Below, one piece after another: positions 1 through 12,630 of a stretch of DNA of 64,000 nucleotides. A program made the translations under genes and the position numbers. Below the pieces are notes generated by a model that had not been told where the DNA came from, searched no databases, and saw only the letters and a program-made list of their open reading frames with translations. The DNA is from Atopsyche davidsoni (lineage: Eukaryota > Arthropoda > Insecta > Trichoptera > Hydrobiosidae). Within the stretch, counting starts at the first letter, position 1. Each line of letters opens with the position of its first letter. The DNA lies in assembly GCA_022113835.1 (NCBI GenBank), contig JAILWY010000014.1, positions 10,603,501-10,667,500 on the forward strand, in the 5' to 3' direction.

Positions 1-1212
1 AAACTATCTAAAAATAGCTAAAAATCATGGTATAGATAGCAGAAAGGTGAAGGGAGCATCATTTCCGTGCGACAAAAAAAAATCTTACGTGGGTTTTGAA
101 ATAAATTGAATTATTATAATGAACAAGATCATCTTTTTTTGAAAATATTTTTTAAATTAATAAAAACGAACAAAATCTGTCTAAAATTAAGTCGTTATAT
201 TTTGATGGACAACTCCTAAATCCTATAATTCTGATGCTCTTTTTAGATTTTATACCATGACTGTTACGGTCTCATCGATCAAATTAATTAATTGAATATC
301 AATCAAAATTTGGAGGGGCCTATCACCCAAGAAAATAAGTCTGATGTACTATATTTTGTTATATTTCACATGAGGTCCACCTCGCGCTACTGACGGCAGT
401 TGATACTCAATGTGCGCGGCGCAGTCAGATCAGATCATCGGCCATCTCCATAAGACAGGGGCCTTCAAGCTTTGGCCAATTGATTTTATTTATTTAAAAA
501 AATGTATTGGCACATGCAATGCCCAATACAAATCGTCTTTGACCAAAATGAACCGGACGTGGGCCCAATAAGATCAATTTGAAATTCCCCTCTCGATCAA
601 GAGTTAATAAGTCAACTGAGTCAACGATAATATGGCCATATCTAAAGTTGGATAAGGTTAGCAAAAATCCCCTAAACCTCCTTACTCCTTAAGAGTAGGC
701 TGATTTCGAAAGCAGTTCAGGGCGACCCAGGGCAACTGTTGTCACCGGCGATTGGGGAAAATCAATGAAAACCTGCATCAAAGAGTTTTTTTTAAATGTT
801 TTTCCTCCCTCTCTTTGTACCTATATGTAATTTATATTTTTTGGAGTATTACAAACCACAGAGCCCGATGCTCTATAAGGTTACCACCCGAATCTCGAAG
901 CTTAGTTGAAAAAGCACCGACCGCGAAAGTCGACGCTTTCCGGTTTATATGAATTTACTAACAATTTCAATCCACGATTGAACGCACTTGTCCCAAATAT
1001 TGCATGTTATATTTACATATTTTTTAAAAATTTACACTGATGGAAGAATCTATTTAAAACTTAGCACGCATTGAAAACTGCCGAGTACAGCAAAAGTTTT
1101 TTAAAAGCAAATATAATCGACGGGTTATAATTTTAAGCGAATACCCGCTGCGGCTCTTGAGCTAATATATTTAATTAATTTGTTATTAAACAGTACGGCC
1201 TAAATAAAATAT
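1..1212. other. AT-rich non-coding DNA
   Basis: No convincing exon was seen. The segment at about 505-600 resembles one at about 46.94-47.0 kb (see that repeat). The short ORF at 752-952 has no recognisable features. This stretch could be 3' flank of S6KL or further sequence of that gene. Confidence 0.4.
505..600. repeat. Dispersed repeat fragment (pair with 46.9 kb)
   Basis: The words cacatgcaatg, then atcgtctt, then gaccaaa followed by tgaa occur in the same order and spacing here and at about 46948-47000. The two copies are diverged. No termini could be set. The family is unknown. Confidence 0.45.
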
Positions 1213-1327
1213 TTAATTATTAAAACGATACGAGAAGTCGGTGTCTGTCTCGGTAGTGGAGACCCCTGCGAAGGAGCGTCCCGCCGGACAGCGCGCCGGC
1301 CGCGGCGGGTTAACGCCCTCTTCAAGT
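1213..1327 (-). CDS. Candidate terminal exon of S6KL
   Basis: This short GC-rich block has an acceptor (GGGTTGCAG) just before 1327 and an open frame of 37 codons ending in TAA at 1213-1215. The frame ends DTDFSYRFNN, and F-S-Y resembles the hydrophobic motif near the C-terminus of AGC kinases. Strand and order fit S6KL, whose known exons stop at 3461. The intervening C-lobe exons (about 80 residues expected) were not found, so the link is unproven. The plus strand is also open here. Confidence 0.25.
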
Positions 1328-1648
1328 CTGCAACCCGCGTGCCACGATCAGCCAATATTAAGAAAAATAATAGACTATAGAAGCATTGCGTCGATTTTTG
1401 CCATCAGCATGGTCATCACTATCTGTAACGAATTAAAAATCTGACATTTTCATAATGCACCGATGCACTGAAGCAAAATTATAATCCAAACAAATACTGT
1501 GTTAAAATCAAGTATCAAAACTTTTCCGTCTGCAGTCGAAACATGTCGAGTAATTAAAATACGATACAATAAGATTAACTGTTTTTTTTTTTTAAATAGA
1601 AATACGTTTATAAAAAAATCATTTAAAAAATTGACGCCATCTATGCAA

Positions 1649-2079
1649 TCTACTATAATAATATCCATTGTGTGTGTGTATGTTTCATTTTTTGGTTTTC
1701 TATAGAATATCTTAAAAGATACAACGCTGATTTTTTGCATGTAAGTTCAGTAAATTTTTCCGCAGCTATGTGCCGAATTTCAAGACGATAGGATAATATT
1801 TTTATTCATAAACTAATTTAATAAAACTATAAAATATGCTATAGCGAGTTTCAATATGTACGAATTATAGGATTTTATTGTTCACCGCGAGAATTTCAAA
1901 TTTAGAACTTTTACAAAAAAACAAATTTTGATGCTTCTTAGAAATTTTCAGTTTATGTCAGCTTGACACAAGTACCAACTTTATTTTTTTATCGAAATTG
2001 CGTTAGAAATTATTAATCACATCATTAATAACTCAAAATGCCTCCGAAAACGTCATTCTGTGACGGGCAACATTTCTAG
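1649..2079 (+). mobile_element. Non-autonomous Helitron, copy 1
   Basis: The 5' end is TCTACTATAATAAT, preceded by A. The 3' end has a stem-loop (CGTCA, loop, TGACG) followed after about 10 nt by CTAG, then T. Insertion between A and T, a 5' TC, a subterminal hairpin and a 3' CTRR are the defining marks of Helitrons. The 431-bp element has no coding capacity. A second copy lies inverted at 48785-49118. The shared interior includes ccgcagctatgtgccgaat. Confidence 0.8.
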
Positions 2080-3460
2080 TTAATAAATAATTATAGAAAC
2101 AGTTGACACAGGCAAGTGTATACAGCATTAAATCATCATAAAAACTATTATTATTTTTAAATCAATCTAGAATACCCTACTAGAAATAAATGAGCAACGT
2201 TTGCTCTTTCTCTTCTCCAGAGTCCGTTATTAAAATGGATTATCGTTGCATTAGTTGTTATCTCGCAATGCAGAAGGTATCGACGATAAGGTATCTAGTA
2301 TAGAATTATATAAAATACATGTTAGATAATAGGACAAAACAACTGTGAAGGAGAATTTATACTGACAAGAGAGTATAAAACTAGTCTCCGAAGAACTAGG
2401 AGACACAATTCAACAAACTAAATATTTATATCTTTACGTGCAAGCCAAACAACTTTTGATTGTAGCTAACTGTTGCCGATATTGTAAGCAGCGGATAAAA
2501 AAACTTTAAGCGTCTTATTGCAGATTCATAGAAGTTGTACTTTGTTTTACTTACAAAGTGATTGATATACTGCCCCCTTACTTTTTATTTAAATTATTAT
2601 TGTGATTTGAACCAAGTTTTTACCTAAAATTTACCTTGAGTATTACAGCCTCTTAAATGTTGGTTTTTTTACAAATTAGTCACACTTCATTTAATACAGA
2701 TGAATATAAAAAAATAATACCTTGACGTATGTTAGTAGAATGAAGAATCATAACGATGATTCAATTTTCATCTGTATTAAGAATACAAAGCACAATAAAT
2801 AAATAAAATGAAAAACAGATTATCACACTGCACTTCGAACTTTTATATTATATAAATAAGCTCCTATCAAATTTCAACCTATCCCCATGCAAAGCGAAGG
2901 ATAATACGTAATTAATAATTTTATAACAATAAGCTAGCTTTATTACAGTGCCTAGTTTATTCTAAGAACACAGTAAAAAGTAGAAAATTTATAGTAAAAA
3001 ATATGAGTAATTCTGCAGAAAAATTAATTCGACTTCACCAGCAAAAATATTTTTTTTACGAGTCAGAGGACATATCTTCTTTTCTTGGTTGTTAAACCGT
3101 GTCAAACTTTGATTAATTTTCCAATGTGACCGCTCCGGTAATATCATCAGCATGAAATTATGCATTGTGTAAATGACTTTTTTTTTTGTTAGAATCTAGT
3201 TGTATTTTTGAATTGGTTAAGCATTAAGGCAGCAAAAAAGTAACACTGGATGCAGAAGATTATTGAAAATAACGTACTTATGTAACTTTTTTATAATGAA
3301 ATAGATATAGGAAGTTGACAGTGATTAATTTTTTTTCTGTCGTTAAGTTGAAGATCTCATTAAAATCAAAAAATTATTTGAAAAACATTTACCAGACTTG
3401 TAAGAATTAAGGAGAGACATTTGTAAAATTTCAGTCAATATTAGATGATAAAAGACTCAC
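2080..3460. other. AT-rich, probably S6KL intron
   Basis: This lies between the last recognised S6KL exon and the Helitron copy. No exon with kinase C-lobe features was found on the minus strand. A short open segment near 2160-2310 shows no family resemblance. Confidence 0.35.
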
Positions 3461-6400
3461 ATTATTGGTGAGCATTCTGCACATCAGGACTCCGAGCGAC
3501 CACCAGTCTATAGCGTGTCCGTAAGGTTCCCGATTCATCACTTCTGGGGCTGAAAGAGAGAATATAATTCAACATCTTCAAGCACATAAACGTTAGGTCA
3601 ATGCTTATTAATACCAGAGAAACTTAATTTCAAAACCATTCATGCAATTCAAAAACTATTATTAATCAATAAAACATCAAATTTATAAAATTAGGAATTG
3701 TATTTTTTAAAAGGCCAACTTCAAACCAGTCTTGTGTGGTTCAGATTGGAAAACATGTATTTAGTATAAAAAAATTACAACACAGAATACAATTGAAAAG
3801 CATACCATTCAGATGCTAAACATTATAAATTACGTATTGAATTGAATTAAATAAAATGGGTTGCAACCTTCTTTAAAATATACAGCTTAGCATGAAAATG
3901 GTCTTTACTTAATAATCAAAAAATCTATGTGTGATTTACAATCATCTTTCACTCCTGCACATTCATACGTTTGTATTTTTCATTGGACTTCAGTTTAGTC
4001 AACAAGACATTTATGATTTATAAAATAATTCCAAAATTTAATAGGACAGAATGCAATGAAAAATACGTGACACAATCTCAAGTGCAAATATTAAAAACTA
4101 GAACTTGTAATATTAAGTAAAAATATATAATTACTTTTTAGATATCTGGAGGAATTCTTGACGTTGTAAAGCACACACAATTATTTTTGAGCTATGGTCA
4201 ACTATGGCATCTTTATCTTTACCTATTAATACAGGCCTACAACATCAAACTATTTATATTGGTGCCTTAAAAAATAAAGACACTCCATATTATTTTGGTA
4301 CCATAAATAAAATATGCCTAAGGTAAATAAAAATTGCCATTGTAGACAGTAAATGTAATGTTTCAATGAAAATGTGTTCAATGTTTACATTAAATGTATT
4401 AAGTTTTTAGATTAGTCACATGTGCTTTTTAAGAAATCAGTACTAACATTAAGGGATATCAAAAATTGTAAAGGAATACTTTGCATCAACGTTAACAACA
4501 AGAGGCCTAGGTATGAAGCAATTGAGCATCAATAAAACAATATTTTTCTAAATCCATTTTAATCTTTTCATTCTTTCTTTTATATACATTTTAAAATAAA
4601 CAACATATACATCATTCTATACAATTGCCGTAATTATAATATTGATGTAACATATCACTTTTGTATTCTAAAACATATTTCAGGATTTTTTTTCGATATT
4701 TGCCAAATGACATTTAAAACATTTTAAAAGAATAAAGAACTTTTTTATATTTTGAATAAAATTTTGGATCCCTAGACTAAGATATCAGAAAAAATATCCT
4801 GGAAATACAGGTACACCAAACAAAGATTTACAATTTCAACTTCATACATATACATTCGTCATTGAAGACAAACCCTTTACTACCCGATAAAATTTTTGTT
4901 TTTTTTAAACAATAGAAAGCAACACCTGTAGGATATTCTTCTTCAGAATTCAACAAATACAGATGCTCATTAACTGTGACATATCCATAAAAAAATTAAC
5001 CTACCAATATTACATCAAATTTTATTCAATATTTACAAATTCCGCTTACACATAAAACTCTATAGAAAAAACTGAAGCAATATATTTTTACAACAAAACT
5101 ACACGTATTGCAAAAGTACTCACAATATTAAGTGTCAATCTTTTAAATACATTCGGCTTGTACGCAGCCATAAGGCAGAATGCTAGCATTCTAAGTATTT
5201 ACAATCGGGTCACAAGTCAAAACGCACACATTCGATAATAAAGGAATTTCAATGTATTCCTTAAAAATAATATTTACAATAATCCTAGCACAGTATGGTA
5301 CAAAATTACAATCTACCGTAATTTTAAATTATGATATTTACAAAATGGTATAAAAAATCACAATGAAAATGACTTACATGCGTGATGCAGATAAATGGAC
5401 AAATAAATACTATGTATACATAAAGTATTATCTGTTTTGCAGGAATATACATTTATATAATATTTACCACCAAGGTTACTTATCAATATTAATTTATACA
5501 AAAGCTGAAGTGGATAAAGAGTAACAAATAATAACACAGAAGATTAATTCTAAGTAAAAAAATTTGAACTCTCTTGATCACATTAGTATAAATAAAATCT
5601 GATTGGTTGTCCTTCTAGTGATTATAATACATATATTAAAAATTTTAAGCTTACAATGTTATAAATGTAGAAAAAAATATTCACTATTTACAATCGGTTT
5701 ATAAATATTATAGTGAATTGTTATATACACATTATTACTGCATTTTCCACATATTTTGTCTCAAAAGAATATTTGAAATCTTGTCATTAAAAAATTAAAA
5801 CAAATGAAATTTAAAATTAACACAAACTTTACCAAGCTTAAATACAAACCAATTTAATATGATAAACCTTTTACAGATAACCTTCATTCATAATAGCGGT
5901 AAACTACCTACATACCTACATTTAAGACAGCTGAAGGTAATGTAAAGTAAATTTGAGGAAAAACTTAGCCAAACAGTAATAATTTGAATAAGATGTTTCA
6001 AAACAGCCATTTGACCTGCTTGGTAAATTAAAACAATTATATATTAAACTATTAGCATATTTCTTGATTTCGATTGCCAAAATGTTTTAATATATATTTA
6101 AATTTACACTAAACACCATTGTTTTTACTTCTGAACAAGGAGATAGTTAAAATTAATTTGATTTTCATCTATTTGTAGGGCTAAAATAAACTCTCAAGTT
6201 ATTAGAAATAAAAACTAATATTGCTTCAATACTTGGAATACAAATAAGTCTTGATTTTGACTGTTTAACACATGTAATGAAATCTTATTCAGAAATTCGT
6301 TGAATTTGTCGAAGGACATTTTAATATATTTAAATGACTCAAACATTAAATAAATAATAATGTTGATGCAAGTATTTAGAAGGTTAGAAAATAAATCCGG

Positions 6401-9400
6401 CAGAAACTTTATTTAGAGATGAAAATAATGGTCATTCATTCTATATATTTTTTTTTGTTTTTTAAAAAATGAAATATTATGATGAACTACTCCAATTTAG
6501 TGTTTTTGGTTTAATTATATAAGTATATATACTGTTATAAGAATATATACATTAACACAACAAAAGCAAAAATTTTCCCATGAAATTTATAAATAATACG
6601 GGTGAGAAAAATTGTTCTATTTGATTATTTATAAAAGTTCAACAAACTACAAATAATCAATTTATATGCTCGATATAATATCAGTGCATTATATTATTTG
6701 TAGAATAAAAAACATTGTAATATAAATCAATATTCAAAATTTAGGGTTCTGAGAGTTAGTAAATTACAAAAAATAAAACCTGTAGAGTCATAACAATGTT
6801 ATGAAGATTAAATTACAAACAAAGAAATATACGATAAAATACAATAAAAATATTATGTGCATATAAACTATTCATAGAAATATTCAGTTAGGTCTCTGAT
6901 AAATAGCATGTGGTAATGCATCACATTATTTCCTAATTAAAAATGGACTTTTATAAATATAAGATTGTTTATCATAATTGATTCTAAAGCACACTTTACA
7001 AATTTACATAAGGTACACAAAATGATTTATAGACTTTTAATAGCTAAGTACAGTTAGGTTCATTGATTTTAAATTTAAAATTTATCGAAATAATAAAATA
7101 TATATTTTTCAAACTATTTAAGTATTTTTTGTAATATAACAATGTCAAATATTGATTAGAGTTTATAAATTTTAATATCTTTTATGTACTAAAGATATGA
7201 TAATTAAAAAAAAAATAACAAAGAGTAATGTTTCATTGATAAAGTATTCAATACCAAACACAAAATATAGCAAACCCCAAATTAAGTAAGTATAAAAATA
7301 CACTTTATTTCAAACAGTCAATTTTATTGTCTCAATATGATCGAGAGATCGTTTTATCACAAGGCGAGAGTATCTCGAATCAATTTCTTCATGGTATTAC
7401 CGACAGACGAGGGCGGGGGACCAGCCAAGCTGTAGTTTACCTTAAACAGGTAAGGTTGGACATCTTCATAAGTCGTATCAAAGATAAGATCCAGATCTGA
7501 CTGAATGGGCATCTTGGGAACGTATTCATGCCTGTTCATCACTTCAGTTATGTAGAAAACTTTGTCCTGGAGCATTTCTCCAACTTTCTCTCTACAAACT
7601 TGGCGCTCATCCTCACCGTGAAGGTCTATCAGCTCCAGTCGCACAGTCCACACTTCCCAGGGAATGCATTCGGCTTGGAAGGGCCAGCGATTGCGTTTCT
7701 TCTGGAAAAACTCCAGGCTTATCTGGCCGGTGCCCAGGCCATCACTACCCCTCAGCAACTCTGAGAAACCTGATATTTCTCTTCTGACGGTACGGTCTAG
7801 GCCCCGTGAGGAACAGCACACGTAGGTGAAGTCAATAAAGTCACAATCTACATCTGTGTAACCCAGAGTGCCGATAGAGTAGCTGCCCTCGTTGTTGTAG
7901 AGGAATTTGCCAAACGACCGGTGGAAGAGCACCGTGTGGAAGATGCTGGCCACGGCCTCATCCACTTGTCGCCCTTCCATCGTCAGGGAGAACACTTGGG
8001 AGCGAGCATTCATTCTCGATCAGAGAAGATGAGCAATGAGCGCTACTAATATCACCTGCGACTACTCCTGTATGAGTATATGGCTCCCTTTTTACTTGTC
8101 ATGTTTCAATTCTTCAATTCATAGCTTCGATACAAATTCTATTTCAGAATGTAAAACCTCACCCAAAATCTCCATGCTTACAGAGAAATGATAAAAAAAA
8201 ATAATGCAAAGAAATCTATATTCAAATAATTAAAATGATAGATTATATATCATACAGTGACTTTTGAGTGACACATTTCCAAAATAGAAAATGTATTTCA
8301 ACAAATCAATTCTAAGAAAGCACCGGTAGCAACAAGAAACAAGGCTGATGTACCCATATAGCGGAGTGTTCCGCAAAGAGTGGTGGTTCGACAGCCAAAC
8401 TTGAGCCACTTAGACAAGCCAAAGTCGATAAGTCGGATGTGTCCAAGGGAGTTCAGAAGGAGGTTTTCTGGCTTGAGGTCTCGATACACAATACCAGCAT
8501 TGTGAAGAAAATCTACAACAGATTAGGCTTATATAATTTACAGCGTAAAATCATTTAGAAACTATTTCATTCTTTTAATATTAGATATCTTACCTATAAC
8601 TATGGCTATTTCCGCAATATAAATGCGAACTAACTCTTCAGGTAACTGGTAATATCTTTCTAATAAAGCTAGAAGTTCGCCACCGGGAATATATTCAGTA
8701 ACTGTAAAAAAAAAAATATTGATAGTACTTTTGTATAGATAAATTCTTTCCAAACTTCAAATAATTTTTTAAAATGATTTTGGAAATGACTGATGATGTA
8801 TTGCATATTTGATTTTTTTGCTGCATATTTGATTTAAGAGATTTAAATTACCGGTACCGAGACCAAAACGAGACCCATGAGACTACAAAATCATCGGATA
8901 TAAAATACATTTTTATCAAAATTTAGTTGAGCTAGTTACTGATTTTATTTCTTATTGCAAAGCACTGACAGTGTAATAATAATAATAAATGCCAAATGAC
9001 AAATAGATATGCTAAATAATAATATTACCATAGAATATGAGAAGCAGGTCTGGATTTCACCAATGTAAGTAAAAGGTTTAATTCATAGTATAAAACAAAC
9101 TTACCAATATAAAGTCTTTTCTTACTCTGCCACCTGAGAGGAGATGAGACTATGAAAGGATTGTGGCCACAGATTTCTTGAATGCGGACTTCGTCCTTTA
9201 CTTGTTGTACAGAGTTCTCGCCAACAACCTTTAAATAATTGAAATAAAATTGGAAAACTAAAAAACATTTCATATGCACATTTACTAGTTGGTGAGCACA
9301 GGTTGAAGCTGATTTATTTGTGGCAATAAAAATGTCACAAGTCAGCAGAATACTACATAATTTGTCTTAAAAATGAAAATGACATGTTTGTTGGTTTAGC

Positions 9401-10796
9401 AAAATGTTTTGGAAGTGCTTGATAACATGTCACATTGACATGGTTGACCTTATAATTAATTTATCACTAGATATATTTATCGGGAGCTAGAGACTAACAA
9501 CTATTAGTAGTATGGTATATTGAGGCTAATTTGTAATATAATCAATGTTTTTTACAGGAAGTACTTGGAAGAATTCCATTAAAATAATTAAATATAAAGT
9601 GAGACTTTTGCATTATTTAATTTATGAAGCAACCAGTTTTGCCAACATTTCTTGTTGGAGGAACTGCAAATTCTGCCCATCCATGCCAACCAAGTCTTGG
9701 TTTTAAGTTCTAAATTAAAAATATCAAATAACCAAACTTTTAACTTTAATGTTGAGTAAAATACAATCAAACAGTGAAGTATTATGTTAGCGGCATAAAT
9801 TACTGGCATAAAAAATATGTAAAAAAAAAAACCTCACCTGTGACTTGGAAAGAACTTTTAAAGCATAGACGTCATCAGAATCAAACTTTTGTACTTTATA
9901 TACTTTTCCAAATGCTCCTTTTGATATAACTTCCAAAATCTTAAATTTCTTATCATCTATTTCACTGCTTATCTTAAACTCGGGCAGGAACAATCCTTCA
10001 ATTTGAGGAACAGGCCAAGCGGTTTTACTTGCCACCAATGGATCATTCAGTGTTGAGGTATGCCATCTGATTTTTAAAACAACATTAATTACTCACTATG
10101 ATTAAATAAAATTCATAACTAAATAAATACTTTATAGATATTTTTACCATGAGTTCATCTAACAAGTGTGAGGTTAAGCATTGTCATACATTTACTGACT
10201 TGAATTTTCGTATTAAAAACTTATTGGTAGTAAGAATCTATAGGTGAATTTCTCAATAACTGTTGCAATATTTTGCTCATTTAATAATGTTACACAATAA
10301 ATTGAGATCGCTTTTATAGTAGAGAAAAGTAGTCATAAAATTAATACCTTCTTCTCGAGACTCTTGACCACGGTCGAGAACTGGTACTGAAAGATGATTG
10401 AGCACTTGTAACACTAGTAAATGACCGGCCACTCAAATTGCCAACAAAACTTGATAAACTGAACTGAAATGAAAGAAAACAATGTTGAGTGTTCTGATAT
10501 GTTAGCTTATAAAAGGCATGTAAATGCACTGTCAAATTAATCTAAGCGTATAAACTTAAGTTTTATTATGATTAGGCCGGACATTAAAAGATTTACGAAT
10601 GTAAAATGAATACATTATTGTAAAAAAAAATTAAATGTAAAAATTATACTAAGCTGCGCATTTTTATTTACCAGCTGTGTTTTGTCAGTTTCTATTTTCT
10701 TACCTGGCTGGTATAATTTTGTCCTTCTCGGGTTACATGTTGACTTCGATTTGATTTACTCGATTTTGTACTTGTTTTAGTACCTCTATTTCCCAT
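3461..10796 (-). CDS. S6KL: S6KL / RSKR-type AGC protein kinase (C-terminus not resolved)
   Basis: Seven coding exons (high to low): 10796-10704, 10463-10348, 10066-9838, 9228-9105, 8701-8594, 8512-8354, 3549-3461. They total 918 nt, 306 codons, and all phases agree. The start MGNRGTKTS fits an N-myristoylation site (Gly2, Thr6), so membrane attachment is likely. A conserved pre-kinase segment, [15 protein letters not shown], is close to the one I know from human RSKR (SgK494). Kinase landmarks are a glycine loop SKGAFG at about 118, the ATP lysine in YALK at about 140, an alpha-C glutamate at about 159, YRDLKPEN with catalytic Asp at about 235, DFG at 253-255, and APE at 277-279 followed by DWWSLGVL. 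All catalytic residues are present, so an active Ser/Thr kinase is expected. The last C-lobe exons must lie below 3461 and I could not place them, except for a possible terminal exon at 1213-1327. Intron 6 (8353-3550) contains ATG101. Confidence 0.9.
3550..7303. other. S6KL intron 6, part distal to ATG101
   Basis: About 3.7 kb of very AT-rich sequence between S6KL exon 7 and the ATG101 3' end. No exon, RNA gene or transposon end was recognised. Confidence 0.6.
7304..7328 (-). terminator. ATG101 polyadenylation signals
   Basis: Two AATAAA hexamers read on the minus strand, at 7328-7323 and 7309-7304, 29 and 48 bases after the ATG101 stop codon. They imply that ATG101 makes its own mRNA inside the S6KL intron. 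They are also potential premature ends for S6KL transcripts. Confidence 0.7.
7357..8013 (-). CDS. ATG101: Autophagy-related protein 101 (ATG101)
   Basis: A single-exon ORF of 218 codons plus stop, the same length as human ATG101. ATG101 is a HORMA-domain subunit of the ULK1/Atg1 initiation complex that pairs with and stabilises ATG13. The N-terminus [10 protein letters not shown] and the C-terminus [11 protein letters not shown] match the family. The segments [36 protein letters not shown] and [12 protein letters not shown] are characteristic. The WF finger that recruits downstream factors is intact as Trp110-Pro-Phe112, the same numbers as in human. The gene lies wholly inside intron 6 of S6KL on the same strand, and has its own polyadenylation signals just downstream. 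An intronless copy within another gene's intron suggests a retrotransposed origin; that is inference. The frame is intact. Confidence 0.97.
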   Translation of the reverse strand: MNARSQVFSLTMEGRQVDEAVASIFHTVLFHRSFGKFLYNNEGSYSIGTLGYTDVDCDFIDFTYVCCSSRGLDRTVRREISGFSELLRGSDGLGTGQISLEFFQKKRNRWPFQAECIPWEVWTVRLELIDLHGEDERQVCREKVGEMLQDKVFYITEVMNRHEYVPKMPIQSDLDLIFDTTYEDVQPYLFKVNYSLAGPPPSSVGNTMKKLIRDTLAL

Positions 10797-11233
10797 TTAA
10801 AAAAATGTATAGTCAGAAAACTAACATGATTAAAGTATATTTAGGAATAAGTTACAATGAAAATGCATTTTCTTCGTCGGTGACCTATTTTTTGTGTTGT
10901 CTACAAATTGTCTATTATTGTCTATGCGGTAGGTTGGTAAACATGACATAACATAGTAGCTACATTTTATAATAATTTCAAGCCAGTTAAATATATATTT
11001 CACTGTGATTAATTAACTTTCTAATTATAAAAAAATATTAAAACAAACAAATTCTTTTTTTTTTAATTAAAAGAAATCGCACACTTTTAAAATTGTGATA
11101 TTCAAATTTATCTGTACAATAATGTTTAAAACGTAAATAATAAAAATACACTTCATTCAAAATAAGTTTTTATGATATTATTAGTATTATTATCAGAGTA
11201 AATTTAGGTTAAATTTTTATCGTTTATAAAATA

Positions 11234-12409
11234 CTAGCGGATACCTGGGATGTGCTACGACGCTAAAAAAAGAAATGCATTTTTTTTATTTGTTCGAAAA
11301 AAAGGAAATTTCGTTTCTTTATTAACTTTTTTATTTAATGCTAGCGGATAAACAATATTTTAAGGTTTTTCGGTAGGTGTGTAAATATAAAGATTTTTCG
11401 GCGTTCCAACTCTGGAGCTTCTGAATCAATCCATCTATTATCAATGTCAATATCAACGTTTCTTACTTTAATGGTGGTAGTGAATCCTTCATCTTCTGGC
11501 TTTCGTCGTCTGTATTTCGGATATCCATCCTCACCAGTTTGAGTTTCATTAATCAAATCGCACGGATATCTTTTCGTGTATTTGCCGTCTTTCATGCAAA
11601 GTGAATTCATATTTATGCTCCGCATGGGCCGTGAATTATGTTCTTACAGACGACATCAGAAAGTATCGGATCTTCTTGTCGATTTGAATTGAAACAATTT
11701 TTTCTTTCAGCCAAATTAGAATATGAGCGTCCGGTAAACTCCGTTTTTGCCATTCAATCGCCTGTATACCTACGTCAAATACGTCAAAGCATCTTAAGCA
11801 TATGTCTTGGGCTTCCACTATACAAAGCAAGAAGTATGAACATTTGACCAAAATTTTCGACACGCAATTTCTTTTGGTTCAAACGAATGTACAGAAACCG
11901 CTCGCTTTCAATTTTGGCGTACATGTCAACAATGAACAGATGAAACACTTCACGGCATTTTAAAATGTGATTGGATTGTTGAGCTCTGCGATATGCATAA
12001 TAATCCATAAATGAAACCTTGTACGAATATTTTTGTTTATATTTTAAATTTTTACCCATATATAAACAGACAAACTCATTATGATAAAACTCTTTGTTGT
12101 GAATGACAGATCAGTGATTTTGTTTTAAAAGTCCGTACTATGCGCGATCTTCACAATGTACTTTTATCAATTTTTTTACGAAGAACGATGTCGACTTTGC
12201 AGATGTTGAAAATTTTTGTATGGAAAATGTCGAAAATTGACTTAATTAATCGACCGAATGTATTTGATGCATTGTTTTAATAGTCTCAAAGATTCTTCGT
12301 ATTATTGTCTTTCGAATAAAACCGGTTTGGGGCACATCAGTTGGATGGTTTCAAAGCCTATGACGGACATATAATTTTTTTTTGTGTTTTATATATATAG
12401 ATAGATAGA
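11234..12409 (-). mobile_element. Decayed Helitron with Rep N-terminal remnants
   Basis: Read on the minus strand, the 5' side at about 12409-12401 has TCTATCTATATATATA, typical of Helitron 5' ends. A CTAG followed by T marks a probable 3' end at 11234. A second CTAG lies at 11341. Inside are fragments of the Helitron replication protein in different frames. One (about 12059-11784) carries NHILKCREVFH and VDMYAKIESER. The next (about 11863-11636) carries EWQKRSLPDAHILIWL. The third (11625-11341) carries CMKDGKYTKRYP and GEDGYPKYRRRKP. Frameshifts separate the parts. The HUH motif expected as PHAH reads PDAH, so its first His is lost, and no helicase domain remains. The copy is inactive. Confidence 0.8.
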
Positions 12410-12630
12410 TTAATCTTCGATTTTTTAGAAGTAATAATTTAATTATACACATAATCATTTAAATGATAGTTTTTGGCTACAAAATTAAATACATGCAGTC
12501 TTCATTAAAATATATTTATTATATTCTAATAATTTGTCAACATGTTAAAACATGTTATAAATTTTTATGTTGGTTCAACTGATATTTAGTCTACAAAGAT
12601 TCTCTATGAGTTGTCTGAAATTTTAGAAAA

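Noticed and set aside
1241..1444. Plus-strand 67-codon ORF
   Set aside because: No family features. The minus strand offers a splice-bounded alternative, and neither is firm.
2160..2310. Small plus-strand exon bounded by TTCTCCAG and AAG|GTATCG
   Set aside because: It would encode only a short hydrophobic segment, with no partner exon or promoter seen.
7528..7764. 78-codon plus-strand ORF
   Set aside because: Antisense shadow of ATG101.
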